Positions 37,679 to 49,817 of a stretch of DNA of 64,000 bases are shown in pieces. The notes under the pieces are model-generated. The model made no database searches. It saw nothing but the letters and a program-made list of their open reading frames with translations, and was not told where the DNA came from. Each line of letters opens with the position of its first letter. The stretch's first letter is position 1. The position numbers and the translations under genes are program-made. The DNA comes from Onchidella celtica (Eukaryota > Mollusca > Gastropoda > Systellommatophora > Onchidiidae), in the NCBI GenBank assembly GCA_963931925.1, contig OZ007579.1, forward strand, positions 48,454,771-48,518,770. The letters are read 5' to 3'.

Positions 37679-37854
37679 GCACTATAGTATATGTGACTCA
37701 ACGTCGCTCCTCTGAGGCTAAAAGCAGGGTAAAACCTTACATAGATGTTAAGACCATTTAAAAATATATTAGTTGTATAAAGTCTTTTGTATATATAACT
37801 CTGGTATAAATATCTCTTGGTTTCCAGATTGTGCACAGAAATACAAGCCGCACT

Positions 37855-40806
37855 TTAGTTACAATGGTAGCTGCAACGGATAATAATGTTCTTAAATTCA
37901 TTGTCGAAAGTCGTTGCAGACGATAGTGTTTGGACTTCTGCCGGGAGGTTGTTCCACATCCTGATGACATTAGGGTAAAAAGAATAAAGATGGCTGTTAA
38001 CCCGTGAGCTTGGGATGTTATATTTTATATTATTCCTTCTGTTGCCTCTGGTATTAATGGGGAGGTGGTTCAGTGGGATATGGATATTTCCTTCCCTGCC
38101 TTTATAAAATATTTTTACTTTGTTTTTTGTTCTCCTCTCTTCTAATGGTGTCCACTCGAGGTCTCTCATCATTTTATTTACACTACTACTTCTAGTATAG
38201 TCATTTGTCACAAAGCGGGCAGCTCTCCTCTGGACCCTTTCCAGTTGGTCTATGTTTATTCGACAGTGGGGGTCCCAGACACTGTAGCCATACTCTAGGG
38301 AGGGCCTCACAAAGGTGTTATAGCATTTTTCTTTTACTTTCCTATCGCAGTTAGAGATGTTCCTTTTTAGAAATGCTAGTATACCGTTTGCTTTGTTACG
38401 TGTGTTATTAATGTGTTGGTTCCATGTAAGTTTTCTGTCCAATGTAACTCCCAAATATTTAGCCTCATGTGTTTCGCTCAATTTTTCGTCGTGTATAAAG
38501 TAGTCTGAGGTGATGTTGTGTTTTTTATTTGAAATTCTCAGGACTTGGCATTTATTGGGGTGGAATTCCATACGCCAGTCCCTCTCCCATTTTTGTAGAC
38601 TGTCTAGATCTTTCTGTAAAATTTCCGTATCTTCTTTTGAGTTTATTGTTCTATAGAGGAGGCTATCATCAGCAAACAGTCGTAATTTAGTGCCTGGAGA
38701 GATCTTACTTGGCATATCGTTAATATAAACTAGAAATAGTAAGGGGCCCATTACAGTACCCTGGGGTACTCCCGAGAGAACAGGTGCAGGATTGGATGAC
38801 TTTCCATCAACGATGACTATCTGTGTTCTATTTTCTAAGAAAGACTTAATCCACTTCAAAGTACTGTTTCTAACTCCATAATGGTTTAGTTTAGTCAAGA
38901 GACTAGCATGGTGCACTTTATCGAAGGCTTTACTATAATCTAATAAGATGGTATCAGTCTGCCTGTTGTTATTAAGTTATTAACGAAATCATTGCAAGTT
39001 GTGACCAGCTGGGACTCACACGACCTGTGTTTTCTAAAACCATGCTGTACATGTGTTAAAACTGAGTGTTTCTCGAGATGCTTCATGATGCTGGTATGCA
39101 AGATATGCTCTAAAAGTTTACAAGATATTGATGTCAGGGAGACTGGTCTATAATTTTCAGGACTAGCTCTATTTCCTTTCTTAAAAATGGGTACTACATT
39201 TGCTTTTTTCCAGTCTTCCGGTATTTTTCCTTGTTCAATTGAAGCTCTAAATAACAAAGTGTAAACAGGGGCAATTTCCTTGGCACAGAGTTTCAGTAAT
39301 TTGGCGGGAATTCCATCAGGCCCTGTAGCTTTAGTTTCGTTAAGGTTTTCCAAAAGTTTCAGTACTCCATTTTCTGTGACAAATATTTCATCCATATCCG
39401 GCAGTTTGGCATCACTCAGCTCTCCCGAGAAGACTCCCCCTGGGTCGGAAAAGACCTTACAAAATTGAGTATTTAAGATATTGGCTCTTTCTTGGGCATC
39501 TTGCTGTGGGTGCCCTCTCTCATCGTTCAGTGCGGCTACTCCTAAGTTTTCTTTATTTTTACTTTTCACATATCTCCAAAGTTTTTTACTGTTATCAGAT
39601 GAATCACCTATCATCTCATGGATATAATTATTATGAGCTTTCCGGCATTCTTTCTGTGTCAATCTTTTAATTTCTAGATATTTGTTTTTCACTCGTTCGG
39701 AGTTGCACTGTTTCATTTTTTTGAACCATTTATATTTTTTCCGAACTAATATTTTCGTTAAAGTATTTATCCAGGGTTGGTGAATTTTTGTGGATGACAT
39801 TTTTGTTGGGACATTTTCCATGATCATGTTCAAATTTAACTTGATACAGTCCCAGAGTTTGTTTGCGTCAGTTTTTGAAGAGTGGTATTTCATGAAAAAA
39901 GTGCCAAAAGTTGCTGCCTCCCTTTTCAAATTATTTTCGTCTGTCTGATTCCATAGGTAAATCTGTCGCCTAATAGGTCTTTTCTTAAAGGGTTTCAGTT
40001 CTGAATCAATCTGGACTATGTCATGGTCCCCTAGTCCAGGAAGAATTTTGATCTCTCTTGTAAGGTTAGGGAAATTAGTAAAGAATAGGTCTAACAGTGC
40101 ATCTCCTCGAGTGGTCTCTTTTACTGCTTGCTCTAGGCCTATATCCGCAGCACTGTCTAAAAATAGGTCATTTATTTCTCTTAAGTTTTGGCAACTCTTC
40201 ACATTTCCTTCTTCCCAGTTTATATCAGGTAAATTGAAATCTCCTCCTATCCAGATGGTAGCCTTTTTGTTCTTTTGGTAGGCACTGAGAAGTTCATCTC
40301 AGATGTTCTTACTAGTTTCCAAGTCACTACCAGGAGGTCGATAGACTGCACCCACAACAAGAGGAGGTTTACCCTGCACTCTAATCTTACATAGAACACA
40401 TTCTCCTGCTTCCTCACTAGGTATTTTTTCACTAACTAAGTTCTTCTTCACTGCTATCAAGACCCCACCTCCCCTTCTCTTCTTCCTATCATTTCTGTAG
40501 ATTTCATAATCATCGCTAATTGAAATTTCACTGGTTTTTATATTTTCGTTTAGCCATGTTTCTGTTCCGATGATTACGTCAGGTTTAGTTTCGTTCAAAA
40601 ATGAGCTCAGTTCAACTTTCTCGTTCCAAATGCTTTGAAAATTTATAACCTGGGTTCTGAACGTGGTTTTCTCTTTGGCTGGCTCTTTTTTCTTGGATTT
40701 GGAGTGTGGGGTTGACGAATATTTTGGTTCAAAGATTGGTATTTCTGTGTTACTTTTATTAGTATCTAAATGTAAGATATCAAAACTATTGTGGGACCTT
40801 GATCTA
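37855..40806 (-). pseudogene. LINE endonuclease and reverse transcriptase region, broken
   Basis: Endonuclease motifs, N to C: IIGTETWLNE, GGGVLIAVKK, VVGAVYRPPGS, IWIGGDFNLPD and LGDHD. A TGA interrupts it at 40299-40301. The reverse transcriptase follows with PIFKKGNRASPENYRPVSL, QHGFRKHRSC, LLDYSKAFDKVHH (motif A), GVPQGTVMGPLLFLVYINDM (motif B), LFADDSLLYR (catalytic FADD) and KYLGVTLDRKLTW. The C-terminal part has the VRPSLEYGYSVWDP and LERVQRRAARFV blocks typical of CR1/Jockey elements. A 1-nt frame change near 38985 splits the reverse transcriptase just before motif A. The rest of the frame is open to a stop at 37855. Confidence 0.92.
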
Positions 40807-41424
40807 CTACAGTCTTAAGTTTAATTGAAAATCAGTGAATAAGCTGGAACTAAAATTTGGCATGCCACACTGGATACATTCCCATGCGGCACTGCTATTG
40901 CCCAGTGTTTCATACATTACTGAGTTTATTCCCATACAGTCGATGTGGTACCAGCGGTCACAACTATCACATGCGATGGCCCTCGTTTTCCAGGTACATT
41001 TTTTAAGGCAAACGGGGCAAGGGGGGAATCTAGTCTGGGGTCCAGGGTTGAGCTCCACGTCACCCGATAATGACAGTAGTAAGAACAATATCAGAGAGAT
41101 GTTCATTGTATTTGAAGAACTATTTAGCCTAAATTTCGGACTGGTTCTAGATCTATATCTACTTTTCTGTCCTAGGACAGACCAGGTGTTTATTAATGAG
41201 GTCCTGGATTTAGGCGAGTTGACAACACTAAATTTCCAGTTGTTATAATTAGCCTCATGTTTAGATCTAGATCTAATATCCCATCTACATCCAAGTGAAT
41301 ACAGTTCTGGTCTAGATCTATATACTAAAACGGTGAACAATAAACTTATCGACATTAAGAGGAGAGATCTCACTATCTCACTCTTGATAATTGCACAAGA
41401 CGTGGACTTGTTGCCGTCTGTCAA
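40807..41424 (-). pseudogene. LINE N-terminal region: hydrophobic leader, 2A-like peptide, PHD finger
   Basis: The frame runs 205 residues. Residues 107-129 (41038-41106) start with a second Met, followed by a leucine-rich run and SGDVELNPGP, the consensus of 2A peptides that make the ribosome skip the final Gly-Pro bond. Residues about 134-185 form a C4HC3 PHD finger (CPVC, CDSC, WYHIDC, WECIQC). Translation could begin at Met1 or at Met107; the second would put the 2A right at the N terminus, as reported for some CR1-type elements in other invertebrates. A frame change near 40820 separates it from the endonuclease in this copy. Confidence 0.85.
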
Positions 41425-41709
41425 GTAACGAAGAAATTAAAAGAAAACTGATTACGTTTCCTTCGGACGCGATCTCAACTCGTGATATAAAGCTCGCCGG
41501 TGGCACCTTAGATTATCCACACTTTAGCTGGTATGTTGTTTATAGTTGTATTACAGCAATGATTTGAAATGCCACATATTTTATTACAATACATAGTTAA
41601 CTTGCTCGATCTAAATTTCTCCTTTGCAACTATCAAAACACCTTTTTTTTTTTTTTTTTACTTTCAATTAAAGTTCCATTATCAGTTCTTCATTTGTAAA
41701 CATTGTGTG

Positions 41710-42942
41710 TGTCAAGAGCAGATTTAATTCATAAGAGTAAATTTTTGCGAGAGCAGTAAGTAATTTTTAGAAACGTAATTATTGTACGAGCCAGCATAAC
41801 TTGGCCTTGAGCTGGTCTCGTAAACAATGTGTTTTGAACAATTTTTTCCCTGATAGATAGACAGAAGGTGGGGAAGGATAGAGGGAAAGCGTAGGTGTGC
41901 ATGACTGAGCACTTGTTGTATCTCGTGTTTTGAACTAGGGGTAGTAAAGAGGGAAGGGGTGAGTAGGAATTAAATGTTATTGAGACGTCTGTTGACGTAC
42001 AGAAAAACCGTGATCCAGAGTAAAAGCTCGGGGTTTTGAACATGTTAAGAATTTATTGCTATAAAATTTATATTATATTGTATTGAAGTAATTCGACCTT
42101 TGATGTCGACCCAAGGTCGTTGCGTAGGGCTGTTACTTAAAATAACTCAGTTCGGCAGCTGAGCTAGAAGTGGTTGCACCAATCACAATCCAGGAATTAG
42201 ACGGTAAGCTGCAGATGCAGTCCAGTATTTAAGGCCATACAGAACTTAGTTCTGGGCCACATGTAGAAAATCCATTTACGAGGTGGACGGCGATAGTCCT
42301 CAGCCAGATGAGGGACATGGAGACGCAGTTGAGCAGTCCATTGTGAGGGGCCTGATTTAAAGCTCCAGAGCCTAAGCTACTTGGTTTGATATAAACCCAC
42401 AGCGTTTACATCCAGCGCTCTCACTCCCAGTGAGGGCCGCATGGTGAGAATCTATACTAATTTGTAATGATGAAAGTGAACCGTTCTACTTACTTTTGAA
42501 GACAGTTTCAGAGCTACCGCCAGACAACGCATGGTTGTACAAACATTCTACATGGCGTGTCTAGAGGAAATGTCCACATCATAACATGTCTCATTGAATT
42601 AATAGAATTTAAACTGTTAAATCTGTCGCCACGTGCGCGGATTCTATTTGCCATATAACTCATATGACCTGCAAGTAGTTAGATTGAATTCGTTAGTCTT
42701 TATAAAAGCTGTAGTTCCATTAGTTAGATTCAGTTGCCTTTGAATTGATATATATATTTATAATTATATTTGTTACATTAATTCCTGTAATTAAACTGCT
42801 CTACAGTTCTGCTAAAATTGAAAGCAATTGATTTATTTAGTTTCTAGAGTGCAAGTATTTATTTTTGTGTGTTCGTCGATTGTGGGAGCGGACCTCGAAA
42901 GAGTGTCAGTCGAAATATCCCCATGTAACCCACATCGCGACA
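41710..42942. mobile_element. Solo LTR, family X (diverged, inverted copy)
   Basis: Reverse complement of 15997-17204, visibly diverged, starting TGTCAA and ending GCGACA. The flanks are GTGTG and GTGTA, a 5-bp duplication with one mismatch. The middle part, such as the GTGGACGGCGATAGTCCTCA block near 42281, is best conserved. No coding frame. Confidence 0.8.
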
Positions 42943-44816
42943 GTGTAAGTCTTATGTTTAGAAGGTCAGCTGTGATCATTATTTTGGTCTCCCTCACTAC
43001 AGATTTCTTCCATATAAAAACCATGACATTTCTCTCTTTGAACAACAAAAACTGGCTTTGGTTTACCTGGTAAACAGGGTGGGCATCTCGCCCATTGTAC
43101 AGTGGCAAAGTTAGGGACAAGGGAACGTGCAATCAAAAAACGAAGCTACCAGTTCACATGATTTACAGTTACTAATTCCAGTCCTATATAAATCACACCA
43201 GAACGACAGTTCCAGTCCATGCAAACAAAAGGGAAAAGACCTGTCAAAAGCCAGACGCACGTAGACATTTTCACACTCCCAGTTGTGAGATGTTTGCCAG
43301 TAGCTGGAAAGTCTGGATCGTAAATGATTATTGTCTCTGCTATTCGTGGATTATCTCACCGCGCATCCTATGTTGTCTCAGTGTCGGAGCATGTGAAATA
43401 ATTTTGTATTGTTTCAGCTGTCTGGAAATTACAGATAGTAGTATGCATGTTACAAAATGGTTGTTGAAACAACGTACTCAGCCACCGTGGGCATAACTTA
43501 AAATTTACCAATTAATATTCAAATTCACCGATTTCCAGTAAGACTGTGCACAGGAGTATGTGTGTGTATGTGTGTGTGTGTGTATAGACAGTAGATAGGT
43601 AGATAGATAGAAAGTTAGATAGATATGTCAATGTCAGTATTTTTTGTCTGTCTTTGGGTATGATTTCGACTTTTAATCATTTTAACAATCAAATTCCCTG
43701 GGGGACCTTGTTTCGGAAGAATGAAGTCTGCAGTCTGGTCAGTAAGAAAATATTAAATCTGAATCAATCACAAAGAGACAAGATAAAATAGGAGAAAACA
43801 GAAATCACGACAAAGTGCTGAAACAAACACTAGTCTACTCCAAACTTCCCAACAACTACAGAGCTGGATAGGAACAGTTAACAGGAATTTGAACCTTGGC
43901 ATAAACTTTTCAATCTCCCACCCCCCCCCCCCTCAATTGCAAATCTTCTTGAAGATAAAATAATGACCCTAAAGAAATACCAAATTCACCAGCCCTTTGG
44001 CACGATTGATGGCATTCATAATTATATATTGGCACAAGTATTTAGCTTCTGTGATTTCTACCCATCCCAGACCGCTGCCTCTCTGTCCCTAGCCACATCT
44101 TCTCACCTTGCACACGCTCACTCTTACCTGCAGAGAGCATGTATGCAAATAAGAGTGATGGAATGTATAGAAATTGTAATGAATGAGAGTGGGATAAATA
44201 GGTGGTATCATAAAATCCAGTTGTGGAATTAATGTTCCATGGATCAGCCGTGAAATCTGGTGATTCAAGATCAAATTTCTGACTGTATAATTTGTTAGCA
44301 ACAGCCACACAAATTTCCCAGTTATTCTCGGATTATGTTTTCAAACCATCCTTTGAGTAGCATTTACTGTGACATAGTTACTGACACAGATTTTAATAAA
44401 CTTTTTTATCGAGTGTTTCAATTGTGATTATTGGTGTTTTGAAGACGACGGTAGTGAGAGGGGTGGAGGAGAATTACTTAGCCTCAAAGCCACATCTTAA
44501 AATAGCATAATAATAATTTAAAAAAAAAAAAACGCAATTGAGAGAGTGATACTACAAGAACCGTCGACCAACAAATGTCTCGTTGTTTGACTGCTTCTCT
44601 TGCTATGATGGCCGCCTCCCACCAGAATCATTTAATGTTGTCTTCTTCACCTACTATGGTGGCCGGATCACACAAAAATCATGTACGTGATAAGCGGCCC
44701 AATGCAAAGCATTTCAAAGCTTCGCCTGACGATTACTTTCACATGTATTCTAATGCCATCAATTCACTCACTTTGCTATAGTCGAAACAAATTGTGATTT
44801 TTTCTTTCACTCACCG
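42943..44816. other. Stretch with nothing recognised
   Basis: No gene, RNA or element recognised. Short TG and GATA microsatellites at about 43559-43625 and a poly-C tract at about 43920. Confidence 0.45.
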
Positions 44817-45095
44817 TTAGACAGTTTTATTCGTTACGTTTATATTCGTTTTGTTTTTCAATCTGCTTGTATCTCCACGGCGTCGCAGGCAAAAGAGGTT
44901 CTGGTCTGCAGCCAGCTGTGAAGAATGTCTTGGAGTAATGCCCTGGGTCGTCAGTTTCTTTGACGCCACTGGCCCAGCTCTTCCTTGACCTGCCTCTGGC
45001 TTTGTATCCAAAGATCCGCGTGCTGTATGCACGATTATCAAAAGATGTGCAAACCATTTTACCCTCTGCTGCTTTATATTCCCACCATTTCTCAT
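44817..45095 (-). pseudogene. LINE fragment with a KWFGH-like motif
   Basis: The frame contains RVKWFAHL, and the overlapping frame (44827-45057) contains KARGRSRKSWASGVKE, matching the KWFGHVxRMD and GRPxxxWxDxV stretch downstream of the reverse transcriptase in several LINE groups. Relative to 45171-45467 the two pieces are in the reverse of their normal order, so they derive from separate insertions or a rearrangement. Confidence 0.5.
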
Positions 45096-45170
45096 ATCTT
45101 TGTATTTCTGATCCTCTCGCGTCTGGTCATGTTATTCTTTATTGCATGGCCTCCGTCGATCGTGAAGCGA

Positions 45171-45467
45171 TCATGGATTTGCATCCAATTTATCAATTGT
45201 CCAGTCTATCTGGTTGTCTGGGGCAGGGTCGCCTGTGATTGTGGAGACCGATGTGAGAGTGGCAGTCTCTCTCGCAGATGTCACATTTCTGCGCTGTCTC
45301 TGGTCTGTGGGAACTGATGCGCTCCTTCTTCGAGCTCGCTTCTCCGCCTCCACATTCATCAGCTTGTCCTCCCCCAACCTGAGGTGTTGGTTCAGGGCGT
45401 TTCTCCATCCTGACCTGCCAGCAGCCATAACCTGCCAGGACTCTGTATTGACGCTGAGAGTTTTCAA
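45171..45467 (-). pseudogene. C-terminal LINE fragment with a C2H2 finger
   Basis: One frame reads GWRNALNQHLRLGEDKL and EKRARRR, and the next frame (45193-45408) gives CDICERDCHSHIGLHNH. This follows the end of many invertebrate LINE proteins, where a DRxxWR helix and a basic linker precede a C2H2 finger with SRIGLxSH. One frame change separates the two parts. Confidence 0.6.
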
Positions 45468-46765
45468 GTCCTTCTTACAGACATTCTTGTATGGGAACGG
45501 TTATTCTTTACACTCCCCATAACAGTTCATGTTTCAACGTGTATTCATCATCTTAAGCTCCATTTCTTTTAATTAAAACAATGTTTCATCTTACAAACTT
45601 GCTGTTTTACTTCTCCATTAAGTAAAATAACAGAGACTGGCCAGGAAATGTTAAACAGATGCAGAAAATAATCAGGTCTGAAATGAAAATGTTCACATGC
45701 ATATGAACAATTTTTATTTGTGAACGCTAGTACATTACTGACAACCATATTTTCACTGTTACTCAGCGGGTTCCGGTGCTGGAAAATGGTGTGTCTTTCT
45801 ATTGATCGAGTTAATTCTGAATTTTATGAAAATTATTGTATAAGAGCTGAGTTTGCAGATGTTGTGTAAACTGTTAGAGAAGTGAAAAGAAGGGAATGTC
45901 TGAGCCTTCATGATTTTTGGGGAAAACAAAATAAGGTCGTCATGTGCAGAGCCGCCTAAATGCATGGTCAAACTGGGCAGTTGCCCAGAGACCCCAAAGG
46001 TGTAAGGCCCCCCCCCCTCCCCTTGCAAATTTACATTGGTTTTTGAAACGGGGAAGAAACCCTTATTGCTATGCCCAGGGCCCATAATGATGTTGTGAGG
46101 CTATGGACAGGTGCCAAACTAAACAACAGTTGATTTTGCCAGTCATCAGGCATATGGGCCACCTTTTGCCGAATATCTGGAGGAGATGCTGCGTGACCCC
46201 AGACCTGGATTTACATAATAATTTTTATAACAACTTAAGATGCGGTTTTGCAATGTGCAGTCAACCTTGTCTGCAGAACTTCACAACCACTGACAAAATA
46301 AAAATGCACCGCCAGCGAAGCATGGGATCTCTTCGTGCTTTCTTGTCTGAGTGCATACCGGTGTTGGGTGAGTGCATCTAAATAGAGTGAAAATTCAGGT
46401 ATGCCTTGAATGTCTATAAATGGTTCTCAGAGTTTTTCAGCTAATAGGTTCCTTATGTTCCAGGTTTTCTTTCATTGACAATAACTTCAACAATAGAAGA
46501 ATGTAAAACATTTTAGTTAATCTTTTTGCATGCAAGACAAATAAAATAGTTGGTACAACATGACTGATGCAGTACACTGTAAAGAGTTTCAATGTCACTG
46601 TGGGAAAATGCAGAAAACTCCTTTAATTTCTTACCAGGTATAAACAACATTTATGGGTTTCTTTTAATGTTAAACTCGCTCGGCTGAGTTTAGCACAAAA
46701 CAAGTTCTTTGATACGACCCAGCGATCTCACATAAGAAAACAAGCTTAAAAAGCCGCGCTCCCCG
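45468..46765. other. Stretch with nothing clearly recognised
   Basis: A CAGAGCCGCCTAAATGCATG string at about 45948 resembles a hAT terminal repeat, but no partner end was found. No gene seen. Confidence 0.4.
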
Positions 46766-46903
46766 TATGTATGTATGTATCTATGTATCTATCTATCTAT
46801 CTTTGTATCTATCTATCTATGTATCTATCTATCTATGTATGTATTTATCTATCTATGTATCTATCTATCTATGTATCTATCTATCTATCTATGTATCTAT
46901 CTA
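46766..46903. repeat. GTAT/TCTA microsatellite, left part
   Basis: Alternating GTAT and TCTA units. The same type continues at about 48693-48770, so the LINE between them interrupted one array. Confidence 0.9.
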
Positions 46904-48692
46904 ATAATGATAATAATAATAATGAATGGCATTTATATAGCGCTTATCCATTAAAAATGCTCTATGCGCTTTACAGAAGCAACAAGTCAAAATACATGGG
47001 TAAACAATTACAAAAATCAAACATGGTACTCTTAATTAAAATAGAAGGGGCCTACAGAGACACCCTTATAAAAGCTCACACACACAACCACAATTAATAC
47101 ACACATACAACGCCCACACACCCACATGCGCGCTCACACACGCACACATGCCAAGCTTGGATTTTTACTCGTTGCTCAAAGTATGATGAAAATAAAATTG
47201 TTTTGAGCTGTTTCTTGAAAGCTTCCAAACTCTCGGCTTCTCTAGTGGACTTCGGAAGCTTATTCCACATGAGTGGGGCAAAATATGAGAAAGAGCGCTG
47301 GCCGTACGCCTTATAATTTACTTTAGGTTTAAGAAGGATGGTTATATCATTCGATGATCTGAGTGCTCTTGAAGGTACATAAGGTGTTAAAAAACTGGTG
47401 TAGATAATCTGGGGACAAGTTGTTTAAGCACTTGTAACATGTTAGGCAAATTTTATATGTAATGCGTTCTTTCACTGGGAGCCAATGTAGTTCCTTCAAA
47501 ATAAGAGTCACGTGATCATGTTTTTGTTTCTTAGTAATTATTTTAGAAGCAGCATTTTGTACCCTTTGAAGTTGCTGTATGTTTTCTTCTGTTATGCCAG
47601 CTAATAATGAATTGCAGTAATCAAGCCGTGACAGTACAAGTGCGGTTATCAAAGTTTTAGTGATATCAGAAGTCAGGTATTTACGAATGCTCCCTATTTT
47701 TCTTAGCTGAAAATACAGGTTTTTGCAAAGAACAGTTATGTGGGATTTCATTGACATATCTTGATAAAAAATTACTCCTAAATTTTTCACTTTCGTCTGG
47801 GCTGAAATTTCATGGCCATTGATGTTTATGCTGACATTATCAATTTCATTACATACGTTGCTACGAAAAAATATGACTTCAGCCTTGTCTTCGTTTAGTT
47901 TCAATTTGTTATTGAGCATCCATTTTCTTATATCATCAATACAACTGGTGATTCTATCTATAAGACTTTGTACATTGTCAATGGTGGTAAATCCATACAG
48001 CTGAGTATCGTCAGCATGAAGGTGATAATTGAGGGCATATAAAGAAATTATTGTAGAGAAACTTTGAGTGTGCATTGTAAAAAGAAAAGGACCAAGAACT
48101 GAACCTTGAGGAGCCCCGTACTTTAGAGGTAACATATATGACACATCATTACCAATTTTTACCGATGTAAACCTATATTCCAGGTAAGATCTAAACCACA
48201 TAAGAACAGTGCCTGACAATAAAAATGACTTTCTAGTGAAATTTCATAGTCAATTGTGTCGAAAGCCGCTGATAAATCTAGTAAAACCAATACACATACT
48301 CTTTTATTATCAATTTCATTGAGAAATATCTGATGTTACTTTTAAAAGGGCAGTCTCTGTACTGTGGTGAGTTTTATTAGCGGATTGAAAAGGTTCTTCC
48401 ATGTCATTGACTTTTAAATTGTGTTTGATTTGTTGCAAGACCGTTTCGTCGAGAATTTTGGATAAAAAGTTGAGATTTGAAACCGGCCTAAAATTTTTCG
48501 TATCGTTTTCATCAAGGTCTTGTTTTTTAAGTAATGGTTTAATAATTGCTTGTTTATAAGGGTCTGGTACTATTCCAGTGGTAAGTGACTTATTAATAAA
48601 ATGAGTAATATAAGGTGCAAGATCTTCTATGCACATTACCAACAATGAGGTGGGGATTGGGTCTAAGTCACATGTTTTAGCAGGGGATTCTT
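46904..48692 (-). mobile_element. 5'-truncated L2-like LINE inserted in a microsatellite
   Basis: Read on the minus strand, the reverse transcriptase starts at about 48690 (DPIPTSLLVM), followed by KQAIIKPLLKK, NFRPVSNLNFLSKILD, LLDLSAAFDTID (motif A, at about 48260), GAPQGSVLGPFLF (motif B) and HADDTQLY (catalytic core). The LKLNEDKAEVIFF and LSRLDYCNSLLAG blocks follow. At least two frame changes lie around 48220-48320. The 3' end at about 46907-46980 carries TGTAAAGCGCATAGAGCA, an AGCGCTATATAAATGCC block and an ATT-type tail. A 14-bp string CTATGTATCTATCT lies on both sides, but it is part of the microsatellite and is weak evidence of a target duplication. Confidence 0.88.
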
Positions 48693-48770
48693 TCTATGTA
48701 TCTATCTAGGTATCTATCTATCTATCTATGTATCTATCTATCTATCTATTGATGTGTCCATATTCCTATA
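48693..48770. repeat. GTAT/TCTA microsatellite, right part
   Basis: Continuation of the array at 46766-46903 beyond the LINE insertion. Confidence 0.85.
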
Positions 48771-49354
48771 TCTGTCCATCCGTAGACAGAGAGATAGAGA
48801 CATTCAAATTGTCGCAGTTCCCTCAGTCCAAGTGCTCTCGCTATAATGATGGACAAGATTTTGACGTCATCACCATCTGTACAGGCATTTTAATGCCGGG
48901 GAGGACGCTTTTGTTGTGGAAAATATCAACGATTCACAGATTTGGTGACGTAATACCAGGGTCAGTTTGAGGGTCACAGTGGAAATGGTCTTTTACTAAA
49001 CGACTGTGGAGCATCATCGTACCTATTGAATTTTTTTTTTAAAGTCCTTTTTCTTTCATCTTTTCTAGCCCTGAATCGATGTCATTCAAAATATCTAGAC
49101 TATATATATATAAAAAAGAAAAAAAAGGAATCAGAGGTCATTAAGTCTGTGCCATAGTCAACCAAATGCTTATTCATGTCTGGGTTTTTCAGGAATTTTT
49201 TTATATTATTTTTGGTTTTTTTTTTTTGGTGTTTTTTTCCTTCCTGGTCTGTCGCAATTTGAAATCATGCACTGTTGAGTCATTCTACCCCTATTCACTG
49301 TCACTAGGGATTGTCACAGTTCTAGCACATTGGATACCATTGAAAGTTTGATTA

Positions 49355-49620
49355 GTACAACAGGGAACGGGATTGAATGACACAGTTACTATATTTAGAT
49401 TTATGTCATGGGACATTCGAACTGTTCAACGCGGCGGTTAAGAACATTAGTTATAGACTTTATACACACTTTTCATGTGCAGTCGATCTTTGTGCCTCGA
49501 ATCGCCCTTACAAAGTCCATAACAACTCTGCTTAATCACCGCGTTAAATAGTTCGAATGTCCCATGACATCATCGGTAAATTTAAATATAATAACTGTAT
49601 CATCAAATTCCGTTCCCATT
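49355..49620. repeat. Long foldback (about 110-bp inverted arms)
   Basis: The left arm (about 49360-49468) and the right arm (about 49506-49617) are inverted copies with modest divergence, sharing the block GTCATGGGACATTCGAACT. The loop is about 40 bases. It could be a foldback MITE; clear terminal duplications were not found. Confidence 0.8.
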
Positions 49621-49817
49621 TTTAACGCCTTCTCCCTGTTTCTTCTCTGATCGTTTTTCTCTGAACGCCCTGTGATATGTTGAAAATGGGGATATTTTAG
49701 AAAGGTTAAAAGTACACAGAATGACAAGATGAAGAAGCCACGTTGCACTACCGGAAACGGCAGTCAGTAAAATTAGAACTGAATTTGCAAGTTCCCACCA
49801 TTCCATAGATATACACT

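Larger units (their letters stand above)
37626..41500 (-). mobile_element. Near-complete EN-RT LINE (CR1/Jockey type) with 2A peptide
   Basis: In order on the minus strand: 5' leader, 2A-like peptide, PHD finger, apurinic-type endonuclease, reverse transcriptase, 3' untranslated stem-loop (37647-37678) and an AAG-repeat tail (37626-37643). Only three clear lesions break the coding region. These are a frame change near 40820, a TGA in the endonuclease at 40299-40301 and a 1-nt frame change near 38985. The element is therefore fairly young but not active here. The exact 5' end was not resolved. Confidence 0.88.

Noticed and set aside
44575-44781. 68-residue frame as a gene
   Set aside because: No domain, no splice context and no second copy; length is within chance for this composition.
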